Assembly: GCF_007279655.1 (NCBI RefSeq)
Contig: NZ_QKWN01000008.1
Span: forward strand, 1 to 64,000
Direction: 5' to 3'
Source: Robertkochia solimangrovi
Lineage (GTDB): Bacteria; Bacteroidota; Bacteroidia; Flavobacteriales; Flavobacteriaceae
DNA length: 64,000 nucleotides
This document shows positions 17,935 through 28,632 of the stretch, one piece after another. Position numbers and translations under genes: made by a program. The notes beneath the pieces were generated by a model. The model saw nothing but the letters and a program-made list of their open reading frames with translations. It was not told where the DNA came from and searched no databases. Numbering within the stretch: position 1 is the first letter of the stretch; each line of letters starts with the position of its first letter.

Positions 17935-19605
17935 ATGTGTGGAATTGTATGTGCTTTTGATTTAAAGGAAAGTGCAGAGGAGCTTCGCCCTCAGCTATTG
18001 GAGATGTCAAAGAAGGTTCGTCACCGCGGACCAGACTGGAGTGGTATCTTTAGTAATGAGAAAGCGATCCTCGCTCATGAAAGACTTGCGATCGTAGATC
18101 CGGCCTCCGGGAAGCAACCTTTGTTCAGTGAAGACGGACGTTATGTGCTGGCTGCAAATGGAGAGATCTATAATCATCGTGAGCTGCGTAAACAATTCGA
18201 AGGTAGCTACAAATTCAAAACTGAATCTGATTGTGAGGTTATCCTGGCATTGTATCAGGAAAAAGGTCCGGATTTTCTGGATGAGCTGAACGGTATTTTC
18301 GGGTTCACCATCTATGATACAAAGACCGATACCTATTTTGTGGCCAGAGATCATATGGGAATCATTCCGCTTTATATGGGTTATGATCGCAACGGAACTT
18401 TCTATGTTGCTTCAGAATTGAAAGCTTTGGAAGGGGTTTGTTCGAAGATTTCCCTTTTTCCTCCCGGACATTATCTGATCTCGGGAGAAAGTGAGCCTCA
18501 GCGATGGTATGAAAGAGACTGGATGGAATATGATGCCGTGAAAGAGAATGAAACGAGCATCAGTGAGATCAGAGATGCACTGGAAGCTGCGGTACATCGT
18601 CAGCTTATGTCTGATGTTCCTTACGGGGTTTTGTTGTCGGGAGGTCTCGATTCTTCTGTGACATCGGCTATTGCCAAGAAATATTCTCAAAAACGCATTG
18701 AATCTGATGATACGGTTGATGCCTGGTGGCCACAGCTGCATTCATTCTCGGTAGGGCTGGAAGGCTCTCCCGATCTGGCGGCGGCAAAAAAGGTGGCTGC
18801 TCATATCGGAACAGTACATCATGAGATCGTTTTCACAATACAGGAAGGACTCGATGCGATACGGGATGTAATCTATAACCTGGAGACTTATGATATCACG
18901 ACCGTACGTGCCTCAACGCCTATGTATCTGATGGCGAGAGTGATCAAGTCTATGGGGATTAAAATGGTTCTTTCAGGAGAAGGGGCTGATGAGCTTTTCG
19001 GAGGGTATCTGTATTTCCATAAGGCGCCATCGCCAAAGGACTTCCATGAAGAGACCGTAAGAAAACTGGATAAGCTGCACATGTATGACTGTTTGAGAGC
19101 AAACAAATCGCTTGCAGCCTGGGGTATCGAAGGGCGTGTTCCTTTCCTTGATAAAGAGTTTATGGATGTGGCGATGCGAATCAACCCTAAGGATAAGATG
19201 ATCAATGGAGAGCGCATGGAGAAATGGGTGGTGCGTAAAGCTTTCGAATCGTATTTACCCGAAAGTGTTGCCTGGAGACAGAAAGAGCAGTTCTCTGATG
19301 GAGTTGGATATAGCTGGATCGATACCCTTAAGGAAGTGGTAAACGAGAAAGTAACGGATGAACAACTGGCTAATGCCCAATATAAGTTCCCGATACAGAC
19401 GCCTACATCTAAAGAGGAATATTACTACCGATCTATCTTTGAAGAACATTTTCCATCAGATGCAGCAGCTCTGTGCGTGCCTTCCGTGCCTTCTGTTGCC
19501 TGTAGTACACCGATCGCATTGGAATGGGATGAAGCATTCAGGAACATGAACGATCCTTCCGGACGTGCGGTGGCTAAAGTACACGCTGATGCCTATCAGA
19601 AATAA
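17935..19605 (+). CDS. asnB: Asparagine synthase, glutamine-hydrolysing
   Basis: Makes asparagine from aspartate, ATP and glutamine. Length 556 residues. The N-terminal class-II glutamine amidotransferase begins with the nucleophile Cys2 (MCGIV) and has RHRGPD, ANGEIYNH and later the ATP-pyrophosphatase loop SGGLDSS (235-241). GEGADELFGGY and GIEGRVPFLD follow. The cleaved initiator Met exposes Cys2, so the start is certain. The upstream 250 bp are AT-rich; a near -7 match with one extra base (TAATATTTG) lies 35-40 bp before the ATG. It begins a same-strand run asnB-gyrB-mdh-secDF, each with its own terminator or promoter box. Confidence 0.97.
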   Translation: MCGIVCAFDLKESAEELRPQLLEMSKKVRHRGPDWSGIFSNEKAILAHERLAIVDPASGKQPLFSEDGRYVLAANGEIYNHRELRKQFEGSYKFKTESDCEVILALYQEKGPDFLDELNGIFGFTIYDTKTDTYFVARDHMGIIPLYMGYDRNGTFYVASELKALEGVCSKISLFPPGHYLISGESEPQRWYERDWMEYDAVKENETSISEIRDALEAAVHRQLMSDVPYGVLLSGGLDSSVTSAIAKKYSQKRIESDDTVDAWWPQLHSFSVGLEGSPDLAAAKKVAAHIGTVHHEIVFTIQEGLDAIRDVIYNLETYDITTVRASTPMYLMARVIKSMGIKMVLSGEGADELFGGYLYFHKAPSPKDFHEETVRKLDKLHMYDCLRANKSLAAWGIEGRVPFLDKEFMDVAMRINPKDKMINGERMEKWVVRKAFESYLPESVAWRQKEQFSDGVGYSWIDTLKEVVNEKVTDEQLANAQYKFPIQTPTSKEEYYYRSIFEEHFPSDAAALCVPSVPSVACSTPIALEWDEAFRNMNDPSGRAVAKVHADAYQK

Positions 19606-19682
19606 GGGTGTCAGATATTCCGGAGCATTAAAATATGATGCAGAAAGGCTGGTTTTCAGTTGAATTTTCTGCAAAAAGGATG

Positions 19683-19719
19683 AAAAAAAAGCGTTACCTG
19701 TGTGTAGCGCTTTTTTTTT
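19683..19719 (+). terminator. Terminator of asnB
   Basis: Stem AAAAAAAAGCGTTAC with GTAGCGCTTTTTTTT (one G-U pair) around a CTGTGT loop, ending in a T run. Confidence 0.85.
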
Positions 19720-19786
19720 CACATTTAATGTTGATAACTTGAAAGCTTTAAGAGTGCATTAAGACTAAGTTTATGAGGTGATTTGT

Positions 19787-19794
19787 TATATTTG
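19787..19794 (+). promoter_or_regulatory. -7 promoter box TATATTTG of gyrB
   Basis: Exact TAnnTTTG match 35 bases before the ATG at 19830, downstream of the asnB terminator. Confidence 0.6.
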
Positions 19795-19799
19795 TCTGA

Positions 19800-21770
<1,971 letters not shown>

Positions 21771-21812
21771 GGCTTATCAAATATCGGAGGATATTGGTCT
21801 TCCGAGACGATT

Positions 21813-21845
21813 AACCCCGCTTTCAAAAGAAGCGGGGTTTTTTTA
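21813..21845 (+). terminator. Terminator of gyrB
   Basis: Stem AACCCCGCTT with AAGCGGGGTT around a 7-nt loop, followed by a T run. Confidence 0.92.
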
Positions 21846-22118
21846 TGTCGTAACCGGAACTGGTAAATACCATACTGCAGTTAGGATGCATACCCAAAGC
21901 CGATATTAATTCTGGAATTTTAACGAGGAATTGTGATATTCATGGAGGTGTTGAAATACCTTTCGTTTACCATTGGAAAGCCCTGACTGTCTGATTTTTT
22001 TCAACCTTTGACCGAGTGAGTTTTCAAAGGGGTAACCTCCTTAAAAAACGAGGTTTTATGGCCGGTATTTTTAGGGATATTTTACCACTATAAGTACTTC
22101 AAATTGTGTTAAAATTAG
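21846..22118. other. Noncoding gap upstream of mdh with one small hairpin
   Basis: No gene was recognised in this stretch between the gyrB terminator and the mdh promoter box. The only structure seen is CCTTTGA paired with TCAAAGG around 22004-22031, without a T run. No known riboswitch consensus was recognised. Confidence 0.5.
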
Positions 22119-22126
22119 TAGCTTTG
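22119..22126 (+). promoter_or_regulatory. -7 promoter box TAGCTTTG of mdh
   Basis: Exact TAnnTTTG match 41 bases before the ATG at 22168. The nearest upstream TTG is only 12 bp away, too close for a normal -33. Confidence 0.55.
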
Positions 22127-22167
22127 TGAAGCTTTTTAGAAATGTTAAATAATATAATATATACACA

Positions 22168-23094
22168 ATGAAAGTTACAGTAGTTGGAGCAGGTGCAGTA
22201 GGAGCAAGCTGCGCAGAATACATCGCAATGAAGAATTTTGCATCGGATGTTGTGCTTTTGGATATCAAAGAAGGATATGCTGAAGGAAAGGCAATGGACC
22301 TTATGCAAACCGCGTCACTGAATGGTTTCGATACCCGTATCACCGGTACTACCGGAGATTATTCTCAAACCGCAGGAAGTGATATCGCAGTGATCACCAG
22401 TGGAATTCCGCGTAAGCCCGGAATGACCCGTGAAGAGCTGATCGGTATCAATGCCGGTATCGTTAAAGATGTTTCTTCAAACTTGATCAAGCACTCTCCG
22501 AATGTAATTCTTATCGTGGTTTCAAACCCGATGGATACGATGACCTATCTCGTACACAAATCTTCTGATCTTCCTAAGAACAGAATCATCGGTATGGGTG
22601 GAGCCCTGGATAGCGCCCGTTTCAAATACAGATTAGCGGAGGCACTGGAAGCTCCTATCTCTGATGTTGACGGGATGGTGATCGGAGGACATAGCGATAC
22701 CGGAATGCTGCCATTAACCCGATTAGCTACGAGAAATAGTGTGCCGGTTTCCAAGTTTCTTTCTGATGAAAGACTGGAAGAAGTTAAAGAGGCTACCAAG
22801 GTTGGTGGAGCTACGCTTACCAAGCTTCTTGGTACCAGTGCATGGTATGCTCCGGGAGCAGCAGTTTCTGCACTTGTACAGGCGATCGCTTGTGACCAGA
22901 AAAAAATGTTCCCGTGTTCAACCCTGCTTGAAGGGGAATACGGACTCTCAGATATCTGTATCGGAGCTCCTGTAATCATCGGAAGAAACGGAATCGAGAA
23001 AGTTGTAGAAATCGAATTGGACGAGGCTGAAAAACAGAAACTTGCAGAAAGTGCTGAAGGAGTAAGAAAAACCAATGATCTACTGGAGGTATAG
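22168..23094 (+). CDS. mdh: Malate dehydrogenase
   Basis: NAD-dependent interconversion of malate and oxaloacetate in the TCA cycle. Length 308 residues, of the LDH-like MDH type. The NAD loop is VGAGAVG near residues 5-11, followed by Asp33 in LLDIKEG that selects NAD. The substrate-loop Arg is in IPRKPGMTREEL, the VSNPMDTMTY segment is typical, and the catalytic His is in GGHSDTGMLP. Aconitase at 58758 belongs to the same cycle but is not linked. The gene has its own promoter box and terminator. Confidence 0.96.
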   Translation: MKVTVVGAGAVGASCAEYIAMKNFASDVVLLDIKEGYAEGKAMDLMQTASLNGFDTRITGTTGDYSQTAGSDIAVITSGIPRKPGMTREELIGINAGIVKDVSSNLIKHSPNVILIVVSNPMDTMTYLVHKSSDLPKNRIIGMGGALDSARFKYRLAEALEAPISDVDGMVIGGHSDTGMLPLTRLATRNSVPVSKFLSDERLEEVKEATKVGGATLTKLLGTSAWYAPGAAVSALVQAIACDQKKMFPCSTLLEGEYGLSDICIGAPVIIGRNGIEKVVEIELDEAEKQKLAESAEGVRKTNDLLEV

Positions 23095-23126
23095 TAGATA
23101 TCCTATAGAATAAAAGTATGTTTTGG

Positions 23127-23163
23127 AATCCTGCCGGTCTGCCCTGACCGACAGGATTTTTTC
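23127..23163 (+). terminator. Terminator of mdh
   Basis: Stem AATCCTGCCGGTC with GACCGACAGGATT (one mismatch) around a 6-nt loop, followed by TTTTTT. Confidence 0.85.
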
Positions 23164-23188
23164 GTTTTTAAAACTTAAAAAAAAATTA

Positions 23189-23219
23189 TTGTCAGTTCAT
23201 GTTGTAAACCCTATATTTG
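23189..23219 (+). promoter_or_regulatory. Full promoter of secDF (TTG-N20-TATATTTG)
   Basis: TTG at 23189-23191 and TATATTTG at 23212-23219 with 20 bp between, a good match to the Bacteroidota -33/-7 promoter. The ATG is 35 bases further on. Confidence 0.7.
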
Positions 23220-23254
23220 TCCGTTTCAAAAAATGACCATTAAATTAATTTAGA

Positions 23255-26200
23255 ATGCAAAACAAAGGACTTATCAGGCTTTTTGCTATTTTATTTGGTA
23301 TTGTAAGTATCTATCAATTATCATTTACTTTCGTAGCAAATAAGGTAGAAAAAGAGGCCGAAACTTTTGCCGTGAACAAAATTTCTGATGCAGAAGAGGA
23401 TTATGTGGCAAAAAGGGAAGTTGAGGAATCCAGATTCTTAGATTCTGTTTCCAACCAGGAGGTTTATAACATCGGTGTTGCGAGTTATACCTACAGCGAG
23501 GTTAAGGATAAAGAATTGAACAAAGGGCTGGACCTTAAAGGTGGAATTAACGCCATCCTGCAGATCTCTGTTAAGGATATCCTTAAGGGATTGGCAAATG
23601 ATTCGAAGAATCCCGTATTCAACAAAGCACTTGCTCAGGCAGACGAAGCTTCCAAGAACAGCCAGGAAGACTACGTAGACCTGTTTTTTGCGGAGTTTGA
23701 AAAATTGAGCAATGGCTCAGTTAAACTGGCTTCACCTGATATCTTTGCAAATAAATCACTCAGCGAGCAGATCAATTTTCAGATGTCGGATGCAGAAGTT
23801 AAACCTATCATCAGGCAGAAGATCGATGAATCTATCGTTTCCGCTTTCGAAGTATTGCGAAAGCGTATCGATAAATTCGGTGTAACTCAGCCAAACATTC
23901 AGCGTCTCGGTACTTCAGGTAGAATTCTTGTAGAACTTCCGGGTGCAAGAGAGATCGAAAGGGTGAAAAACCTTCTTCAAAGTACTGCACAACTTGAATT
24001 CTGGGAAACCTATAAGTCAGAGCAGGTAGCACCTTACCTGATTCAGGCTAACAATATTCTTAAGGATATCGTTAAAACAGAAGATAAAGCAGTTGCTGAA
24101 ACACAAACTTCAGAGATCGATTCACTTCTTTCAGATGCCGCTCAGGACTCTCTTGATCTGGCTAATGAGAACAACCCGTTGTTCAATCTGATCGTAAGTG
24201 GAGGATTCCAGGGATCTCCTGTAGTAGCGACAGTTGCTACGAAGGATACCGCTCAGTTCAGAGCCTATTTAGAGACTCCTGAAGTAAAACGTTCGCTGCC
24301 TGCGACTCTTCAATTCGTGAAATTCGATTGGGGAATTCCTGCTAAAGGATCTGAAGTAGTTGAACTTTATGCTTTAAAAGGTAACAGAGAGAACATTCCT
24401 GCAATGAACGGGGATGTGATCACTGATGCGCGTCAGTCTTATGATATCGCTCAGAGACCTGCAGTTTCCATGCAAATGGATACCAGAGGAGCTAAGATCT
24501 GGGAAGAACTGACCGGAAAAGCTTTCCGTGAGGGAGGTAATATTGCGATCGTTCTTGATAACATCGTTTATTCTGCCCCCGGAGTGTCTAAAGGTGCTAT
24601 CACCGGTGGTAACTCTGAGATCTCAGGTAACTTTACTATCGAAGAAGCAGAAGATCTTGCAAACGTATTGAGAGCTGGTAAACTTCCTGCATCTGCTGAG
24701 ATCATTCAGTCTGATGTAGTAGGACCGTCACTAGGTCAGGAAGCTATCGACAGCGGTATGATGTCATTCATGATCGCTATGTCGCTCGTACTTATATGGA
24801 TGCTTTTCTATTATGGTAAATCAGGTATTTTCGCTGATATCGCTCTTGTATTTAACATCGTACTTATTTTCGGTGTGCTTGCAGGTCTCGGTGCCGTATT
24901 GACCTTACCAGGTATCGCAGGTATCGTACTTACGATCGGTATGTCGGTAGATGCGAACGTACTTATCTACGAGCGTATTAAAGAAGAAGTTAAGAAAGGT
25001 AAAGGACAAATGCAGGCGATCAGTGATGGTTTCGGAAATGCATTGTCTTCAATCCTTGATGCTAATATCACAACGGGACTTACCGCTATTATCCTATTGT
25101 TGTTCGGTACAGGTCCGATTCAGGGATTTGCAACTACCTTACTTATCGGTATTGCAACTTCGTTGTTCACAGCGATCTTCGTAACCAGATTACTGATCGA
25201 ATGGCACGTTAAAGGTGGTAAGAAACGTATGGATTTCTTTACTCCGATCACTAAGAACCTTTTCCAGAATATCAATATCAATTTCCTTTCAAAACGTAAG
25301 ATTGCTTATGTGATCTCCGGTACACTTGTTTTGGTGAGTATCATTGCATTGGTTACTAAAGGACTTGAAGGTGGTGTTGATTTCGTAGGGGGACGCAGTT
25401 ATCAGATTCGTTTTGTGAATCCGGTTAGTCCTGCTGAAATCGGTGGTGAACTGGATGCGGTTTTCGGAAAAACTGAAGTAAAGACTTTTGGTGGTGCTAA
25501 CCAGGTCAAGGTTACGACAAAATATAAAGTGGATGAGGAAGGTTCTCAGATCGATGACGAAATCCAGGAAACCTTATTCAAAACACTTCAGAAACATTTA
25601 CCTGATGGAATTACTTATGATGAATTCGTTCATGGTAGTGGGACTGATAATATCGGTATTCTTCAGTCGATCAAGGTTGGACCAACCATCGCGGATGATA
25701 TCAAGAAAAATGCGGTTTGGGCGATCTTAGGATCACTGTTGGTAGTGTTCCTGTACATCCTGTTGCGTTTCCGTAGATGGCAGTTCTCTCTGGGTGCAGT
25801 AGTAGCGGTATTCCACGATGTTGTTATCGTGTTGGGTATCTTCTCATTGCTCTCCAGTGTTATGCCATTTAATATGGAAGTCGATCAGGCATTTATCGCA
25901 GCTATCCTGACCGTAATCGGTTACTCATTGAACGATACGGTGATCGTGTTTGACCGTATACGTGAGGTGACTGCCGAGCGTGGATGGAGAGGTGGAGATA
26001 ATATCAATAATGCGCTTAACAGTACGTTGAGTCGTACATTGAATACCTCGATGACCACCTTAGTGGTAATGCTGGCTATCTTCATTTTCGGTGGAGAATC
26101 ACTTAGAGGATTTATGTTTGCAATGATCGTTGGTATTGTTGTGGGTACATACTCTTCCTTATTTATCGCTACACCGGTGATGTTCGATACCCTGAACGAT

Positions 26201-26263
26201 AAAGGAGTGGCTAAGCTTAAAGCTGAAGATAAGAAAGTTGAAAAAGAAAGCGTCAATGCTTAA
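23255..26263 (+). CDS. secDF: Protein translocase subunit SecDF (fused)
   Basis: Proton-driven accessory of the Sec translocon that helps pull proteins across the inner membrane. The 1002-residue chain is SecD (about 1-660) fused to SecF (about 680-1002), a usual arrangement in this phylum. A first membrane helix is followed by the periplasmic P1 region with GLDLKGGINAILQI and VLRKRIDKFGVTQP. The SecD helix block contains MSVDANVLIYERIKEE. SecF restarts with a helix and VDFVGG, and ends with GYSLNDTVIVFDRIRE. The charged residues of the proton path in both blocks appear intact. It functions with YajC, encoded at 47433. Confidence 0.97.
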   Translation: MQNKGLIRLFAILFGIVSIYQLSFTFVANKVEKEAETFAVNKISDAEEDYVAKREVEESRFLDSVSNQEVYNIGVASYTYSEVKDKELNKGLDLKGGINAILQISVKDILKGLANDSKNPVFNKALAQADEASKNSQEDYVDLFFAEFEKLSNGSVKLASPDIFANKSLSEQINFQMSDAEVKPIIRQKIDESIVSAFEVLRKRIDKFGVTQPNIQRLGTSGRILVELPGAREIERVKNLLQSTAQLEFWETYKSEQVAPYLIQANNILKDIVKTEDKAVAETQTSEIDSLLSDAAQDSLDLANENNPLFNLIVSGGFQGSPVVATVATKDTAQFRAYLETPEVKRSLPATLQFVKFDWGIPAKGSEVVELYALKGNRENIPAMNGDVITDARQSYDIAQRPAVSMQMDTRGAKIWEELTGKAFREGGNIAIVLDNIVYSAPGVSKGAITGGNSEISGNFTIEEAEDLANVLRAGKLPASAEIIQSDVVGPSLGQEAIDSGMMSFMIAMSLVLIWMLFYYGKSGIFADIALVFNIVLIFGVLAGLGAVLTLPGIAGIVLTIGMSVDANVLIYERIKEEVKKGKGQMQAISDGFGNALSSILDANITTGLTAIILLLFGTGPIQGFATTLLIGIATSLFTAIFVTRLLIEWHVKGGKKRMDFFTPITKNLFQNININFLSKRKIAYVISGTLVLVSIIALVTKGLEGGVDFVGGRSYQIRFVNPVSPAEIGGELDAVFGKTEVKTFGGANQVKVTTKYKVDEEGSQIDDEIQETLFKTLQKHLPDGITYDEFVHGSGTDNIGILQSIKVGPTIADDIKKNAVWAILGSLLVVFLYILLRFRRWQFSLGAVVAVFHDVVIVLGIFSLLSSVMPFNMEVDQAFIAAILTVIGYSLNDTVIVFDRIREVTAERGWRGGDNINNALNSTLSRTLNTSMTTLVVMLAIFIFGGESLRGFMFAMIVGIVVGTYSSLFIATPVMFDTLNDKGVAKLKAEDKKVEKESVNA

Positions 26264-26296
26264 TTAGTGTTCAAATACCATTATCACATACATGTG

Positions 26297-26326
26297 AAAA
26301 AGGCCATCCAAACGGATGGCCTTTTT
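26297..26326. terminator. Bidirectional terminator between secDF and the zinc-ribbon gene
   Basis: A 13-bp perfect stem AAAAAGGCCATCC with GGATGGCCTTTTT around AAAC. Confidence 0.93.
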
Positions 26327-26395
26327 ATTTTGTCGCTAATAGATAGGTGGCGGTATTTCTTATCGTTATCTTTAAATTTAGCTGTAGTGTTTAAA

Positions 26396-26833
26396 TTAAC
26401 GATTGAGCTTGTTTAGGTTTAATTTAACCCCGTTAACCGCAGGTTTAGGGATGTTGTAGTCCTTCAGGCTAAAGATGCAGGAGCAAACTTTGCATTCCAG
26501 TAAATATCCAGGGTCGCGAAGCTTACTAAGCTTGTTGTCCGTATTGATAATATCCTCGAAATACAATTTGCCACTGGTTCTGAAATCGTCAAGACTATAC
26601 ACCTTTAACTGGTCCGAATAACAATCCGGACAGCGGTCTGTAGCTTTAAACATTTCGGGAGTGGGATTTTCGCGAATCAGTTGGTCGATTCGTTCATAAG
26701 TGAGATTTTTGGCAAGTAAAAAATGCTCAATTTTGTTTTGAATGTCCTCTGAAAGGTTGCCTGAAGAAAATCTGGCATAGTAAGCCAGATGAACATCATC
26801 CAGTCCTTTCAGAAACTGAATTAATTGTTTCAT
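26396..26833 (-). CDS. Small protein with a zinc-ribbon-like cysteine pattern
   Basis: Not assigned to a named family. A 145-residue soluble protein: the first ~65 residues are helical, then two Cys pairs are seen, CPDC (68-71) and CKVC (114-117) followed by another Cys at 119. The spacing would allow one zinc ribbon. No signal peptide. I recall similar flavobacterial hypothetical proteins but no function. The promoter region is unusual, with a consensus -7 box overlapping tandem GTTAAC-containing repeats (26880-26902), which suggests specific regulation. Confidence 0.7.
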   Translation of the reverse strand: MKQLIQFLKGLDDVHLAYYARFSSGNLSEDIQNKIEHFLLAKNLTYERIDQLIRENPTPEMFKATDRCPDCYSDQLKVYSLDDFRTSGKLYFEDIINTDNKLSKLRDPGYLLECKVCSCIFSLKDYNIPKPAVNGVKLNLNKLNR

Positions 26834-26879
26834 ATGCGTTTATTAGTTAGGTGATGATTTAAAAGTAAGAAAATGATTT

Positions 26880-26899
26880 GTTAACAAACGTTAACAAAG
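26880..26899. repeat. Two 10-bp direct repeats with GTTAAC, possible operator
   Basis: GTTAACAAAC (26880-26889) and GTTAACAAAG (26890-26899) are adjacent, about one helical turn apart, each carrying the palindrome GTTAAC. They overlap and lie downstream of the -7 box of the minus-strand zinc-ribbon gene. Further TTAAC/GTTAAT sequences continue up to about 26940. Confidence 0.55.
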
Positions 26900-26902
26900 C
26901 TA
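26895..26902 (-). promoter_or_regulatory. -7 promoter box TAGCTTTG of the zinc-ribbon gene
   Basis: Exact TAnnTTTG match on the minus strand, 62 bases before the ATG at 26833, overlapping the GTTAACAAA repeats. Confidence 0.5.
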
Positions 26903-26971
26903 ATTTGTTAATAACTAACAGGTTAATGTTTATTAACTGTTGTAGATACAACCTAACTGAAACAAAATGTT

Positions 26972-27469
26972 TTATTTGTAACTAAATTGAAGGAAATCTC
27001 CGGTTTGAATGTTCCGGGTGTCGGCTTGACCCGCATTAATTTCTAAAACGTACTTCGCTGGTTTTGTGGATGGAAGGGTCGTTTCGTCCATTGGTTTGGC
27101 ATCATGGATGATATGTACCACTTTTCGATTTGAATCGGCAAAGATCAAATCTAAACCGATATGCGTATTCTTCATATGGAAATACTGAAGGGATTCATCA
27201 TCCATAACAAATAGCATTCCCTGATCGGGTTCCATGCTGTTTCGGTACATCAGTCCCGTCTCACGTTCATAATCATCATCGGCGATTTCCACCATGATCT
27301 GAGCGATTGTAAGGGTGTCATTGCGAATAATGGTGATCGTATCCTCTGCTTTGAATTTTATAGCCACAGTCTTGATCGTGTCCTTGGAACCAGATGGGTC
27401 TTTACAGGAACTAAGGATCACTAACGTGAAAAGCGCGATCGAAGAGAGGAGTACGGATCTATGCTTCAT
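26972..27469 (-). CDS. DUF192-family lipoprotein
   Basis: A 165-residue protein with a lipoprotein signal (LSSC, Cys22). The DUF192 core is clear: ERETGLMYRNSMEPDQGMLFV, then FHMKNTHIGLDLIF, VVHIIHDAKPM and a final KYVLEINAG. The family fold is known but its role is not. It follows lgt by only 6 bases, so it is probably cotranscribed with the enzyme that lipidates it. Confidence 0.88.
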   Translation of the reverse strand: MKHRSVLLSSIALFTLVILSSCKDPSGSKDTIKTVAIKFKAEDTITIIRNDTLTIAQIMVEIADDDYERETGLMYRNSMEPDQGMLFVMDDESLQYFHMKNTHIGLDLIFADSNRKVVHIIHDAKPMDETTLPSTKPAKYVLEINAGQADTRNIQTGDFLQFSYK

Positions 27470-27475
27470 GGCGTC

Positions 27476-28309
27476 TTATTCTTTCACTTCAATGAATTTG
27501 GGCTTTCTGAACATAAAATAAAAGCCTGCAATGATAAAAGGTATACTTAGCCATTGTCCGGTTGAAAAAGTTCCCAAAGCAGTCTCAAATCCGCCTTGTG
27601 AACGTTTGAAGAATTCTGCTATAAAGCGAACGGTCCAAAGGAGTACCAGGAATAATCCGAAAATATAACCGAGTTGCTTTCGTTTTTCTGTTTTCCAGTA
27701 TACACTCCAAAGTATGATGAACACGATAACATAGCCGAAGGCCTCATATAATTGTGCGGGATGTCTTGGGAAATCTTCTCCCAGACGCGCGAATACTACG
27801 CCATAATCACTTTTGGTCGGTTTCCCTACGATTTCCGAGTTGAAAAAGTTACCCAATCTTACGAAGATGCCTCCAAAGGCAACCGCCAGAATAATTCGGT
27901 CTAAAATCCATAGAACCGGTTTTTTGATAACTTTTTTGCTGTAAAGATACATGGCGATGATAATACCGATAGCGGCACCATGACTCGCCAGTCCCTGAAA
28001 TCCGGTAACCTTGAATTCCGGTGAGAACTGAAATGGAAGGAAAACACTTAAAGGGTCTGTGATGAATACTTCCGGTTCGTAGAAAAGGAAATGTCCCAGT
28101 CTGGCTCCCACCAGTGTAGATACCACCGTATAGATGAACAGACTGTCCAGTTTTTCCAGGTCTACACCTTCGCGATTATAGATCTTTTTCATGATCACCC
28201 ATCCCATGGAAAAAGCGATGATGAACATAAGACTGTAATATCGTAAAGGGTATGAACCAATGTGAAAAAGTGTTCCGTCAGAATCCCAGGTAATACTTAA
28301 AAAATGCAT
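27476..28309 (-). CDS. lgt: Prolipoprotein diacylglyceryl transferase
   Basis: Inner-membrane enzyme that adds diacylglycerol from phosphatidylglycerol to the lipobox Cys of prolipoproteins. Length 277 residues with about seven membrane helices. Conserved pieces visible are GARLGHFLFYEPE, the SHGAAIG loop, the Lgt signature RLGNFFNSEIVGKPT, and RHPAQLYEAFGY near the second active Arg/His region. The N-terminus MHFLSITWD is typical. At least nine predicted lipoproteins in this window would be its substrates. It is in a run with yidD upstream (92 bp) and DUF192 downstream (6 bp). Confidence 0.97.
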   Translation of the reverse strand: MHFLSITWDSDGTLFHIGSYPLRYYSLMFIIAFSMGWVIMKKIYNREGVDLEKLDSLFIYTVVSTLVGARLGHFLFYEPEVFITDPLSVFLPFQFSPEFKVTGFQGLASHGAAIGIIIAMYLYSKKVIKKPVLWILDRIILAVAFGGIFVRLGNFFNSEIVGKPTKSDYGVVFARLGEDFPRHPAQLYEAFGYVIVFIILWSVYWKTEKRKQLGYIFGLFLVLLWTVRFIAEFFKRSQGGFETALGTFSTGQWLSIPFIIAGFYFMFRKPKFIEVKE

Positions 28310-28401
28310 TTTCGGTTATGTTTTGAACGTAAATATAGGGTTTTGGAAGTTAATTTACTGTAAACATTAACGGGAAACCGGTAATATTTTAACGGGTGTG
28401 A

Positions 28402-28626
28402 TCAGGGAACGGGATCGTAACCCGATCCTCCCCATGGATTGCAGCTGGCTATTCGTTTGATTGCCAGCCAACCTCCTTTGAAAACACCGTATTTTTTCAA
28501 GGCTTCAACCGTGTATTGTGAACAGGTTGGTGTGTACCTGCAGGTGGCGGGTGTAAGGGGGGAAATTACGGTTTGATAAACCCTTACCAGAAATATAAAT
28601 GGTGCTGTAAGTATCTTTTTTAACAT
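28402..28626 (-). CDS. yidD: Membrane protein insertion efficiency factor YidD
   Basis: Small membrane-associated protein thought to assist YidC-dependent insertion. It has 74 residues, the family length. The conserved core [19 protein letters not shown] and the tail [12 protein letters not shown] are present. The N-terminus is amphipathic or membrane-seeking rather than a signal peptide. It begins 6 bases after the cysS stop, so they are cotranscribed. Confidence 0.93.
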   Translation of the reverse strand: MLKKILTAPFIFLVRVYQTVISPLTPATCRYTPTCSQYTVEALKKYGVFKGGWLAIKRIASCNPWGGSGYDPVP

Positions 28627-28632
28627 GATTAC

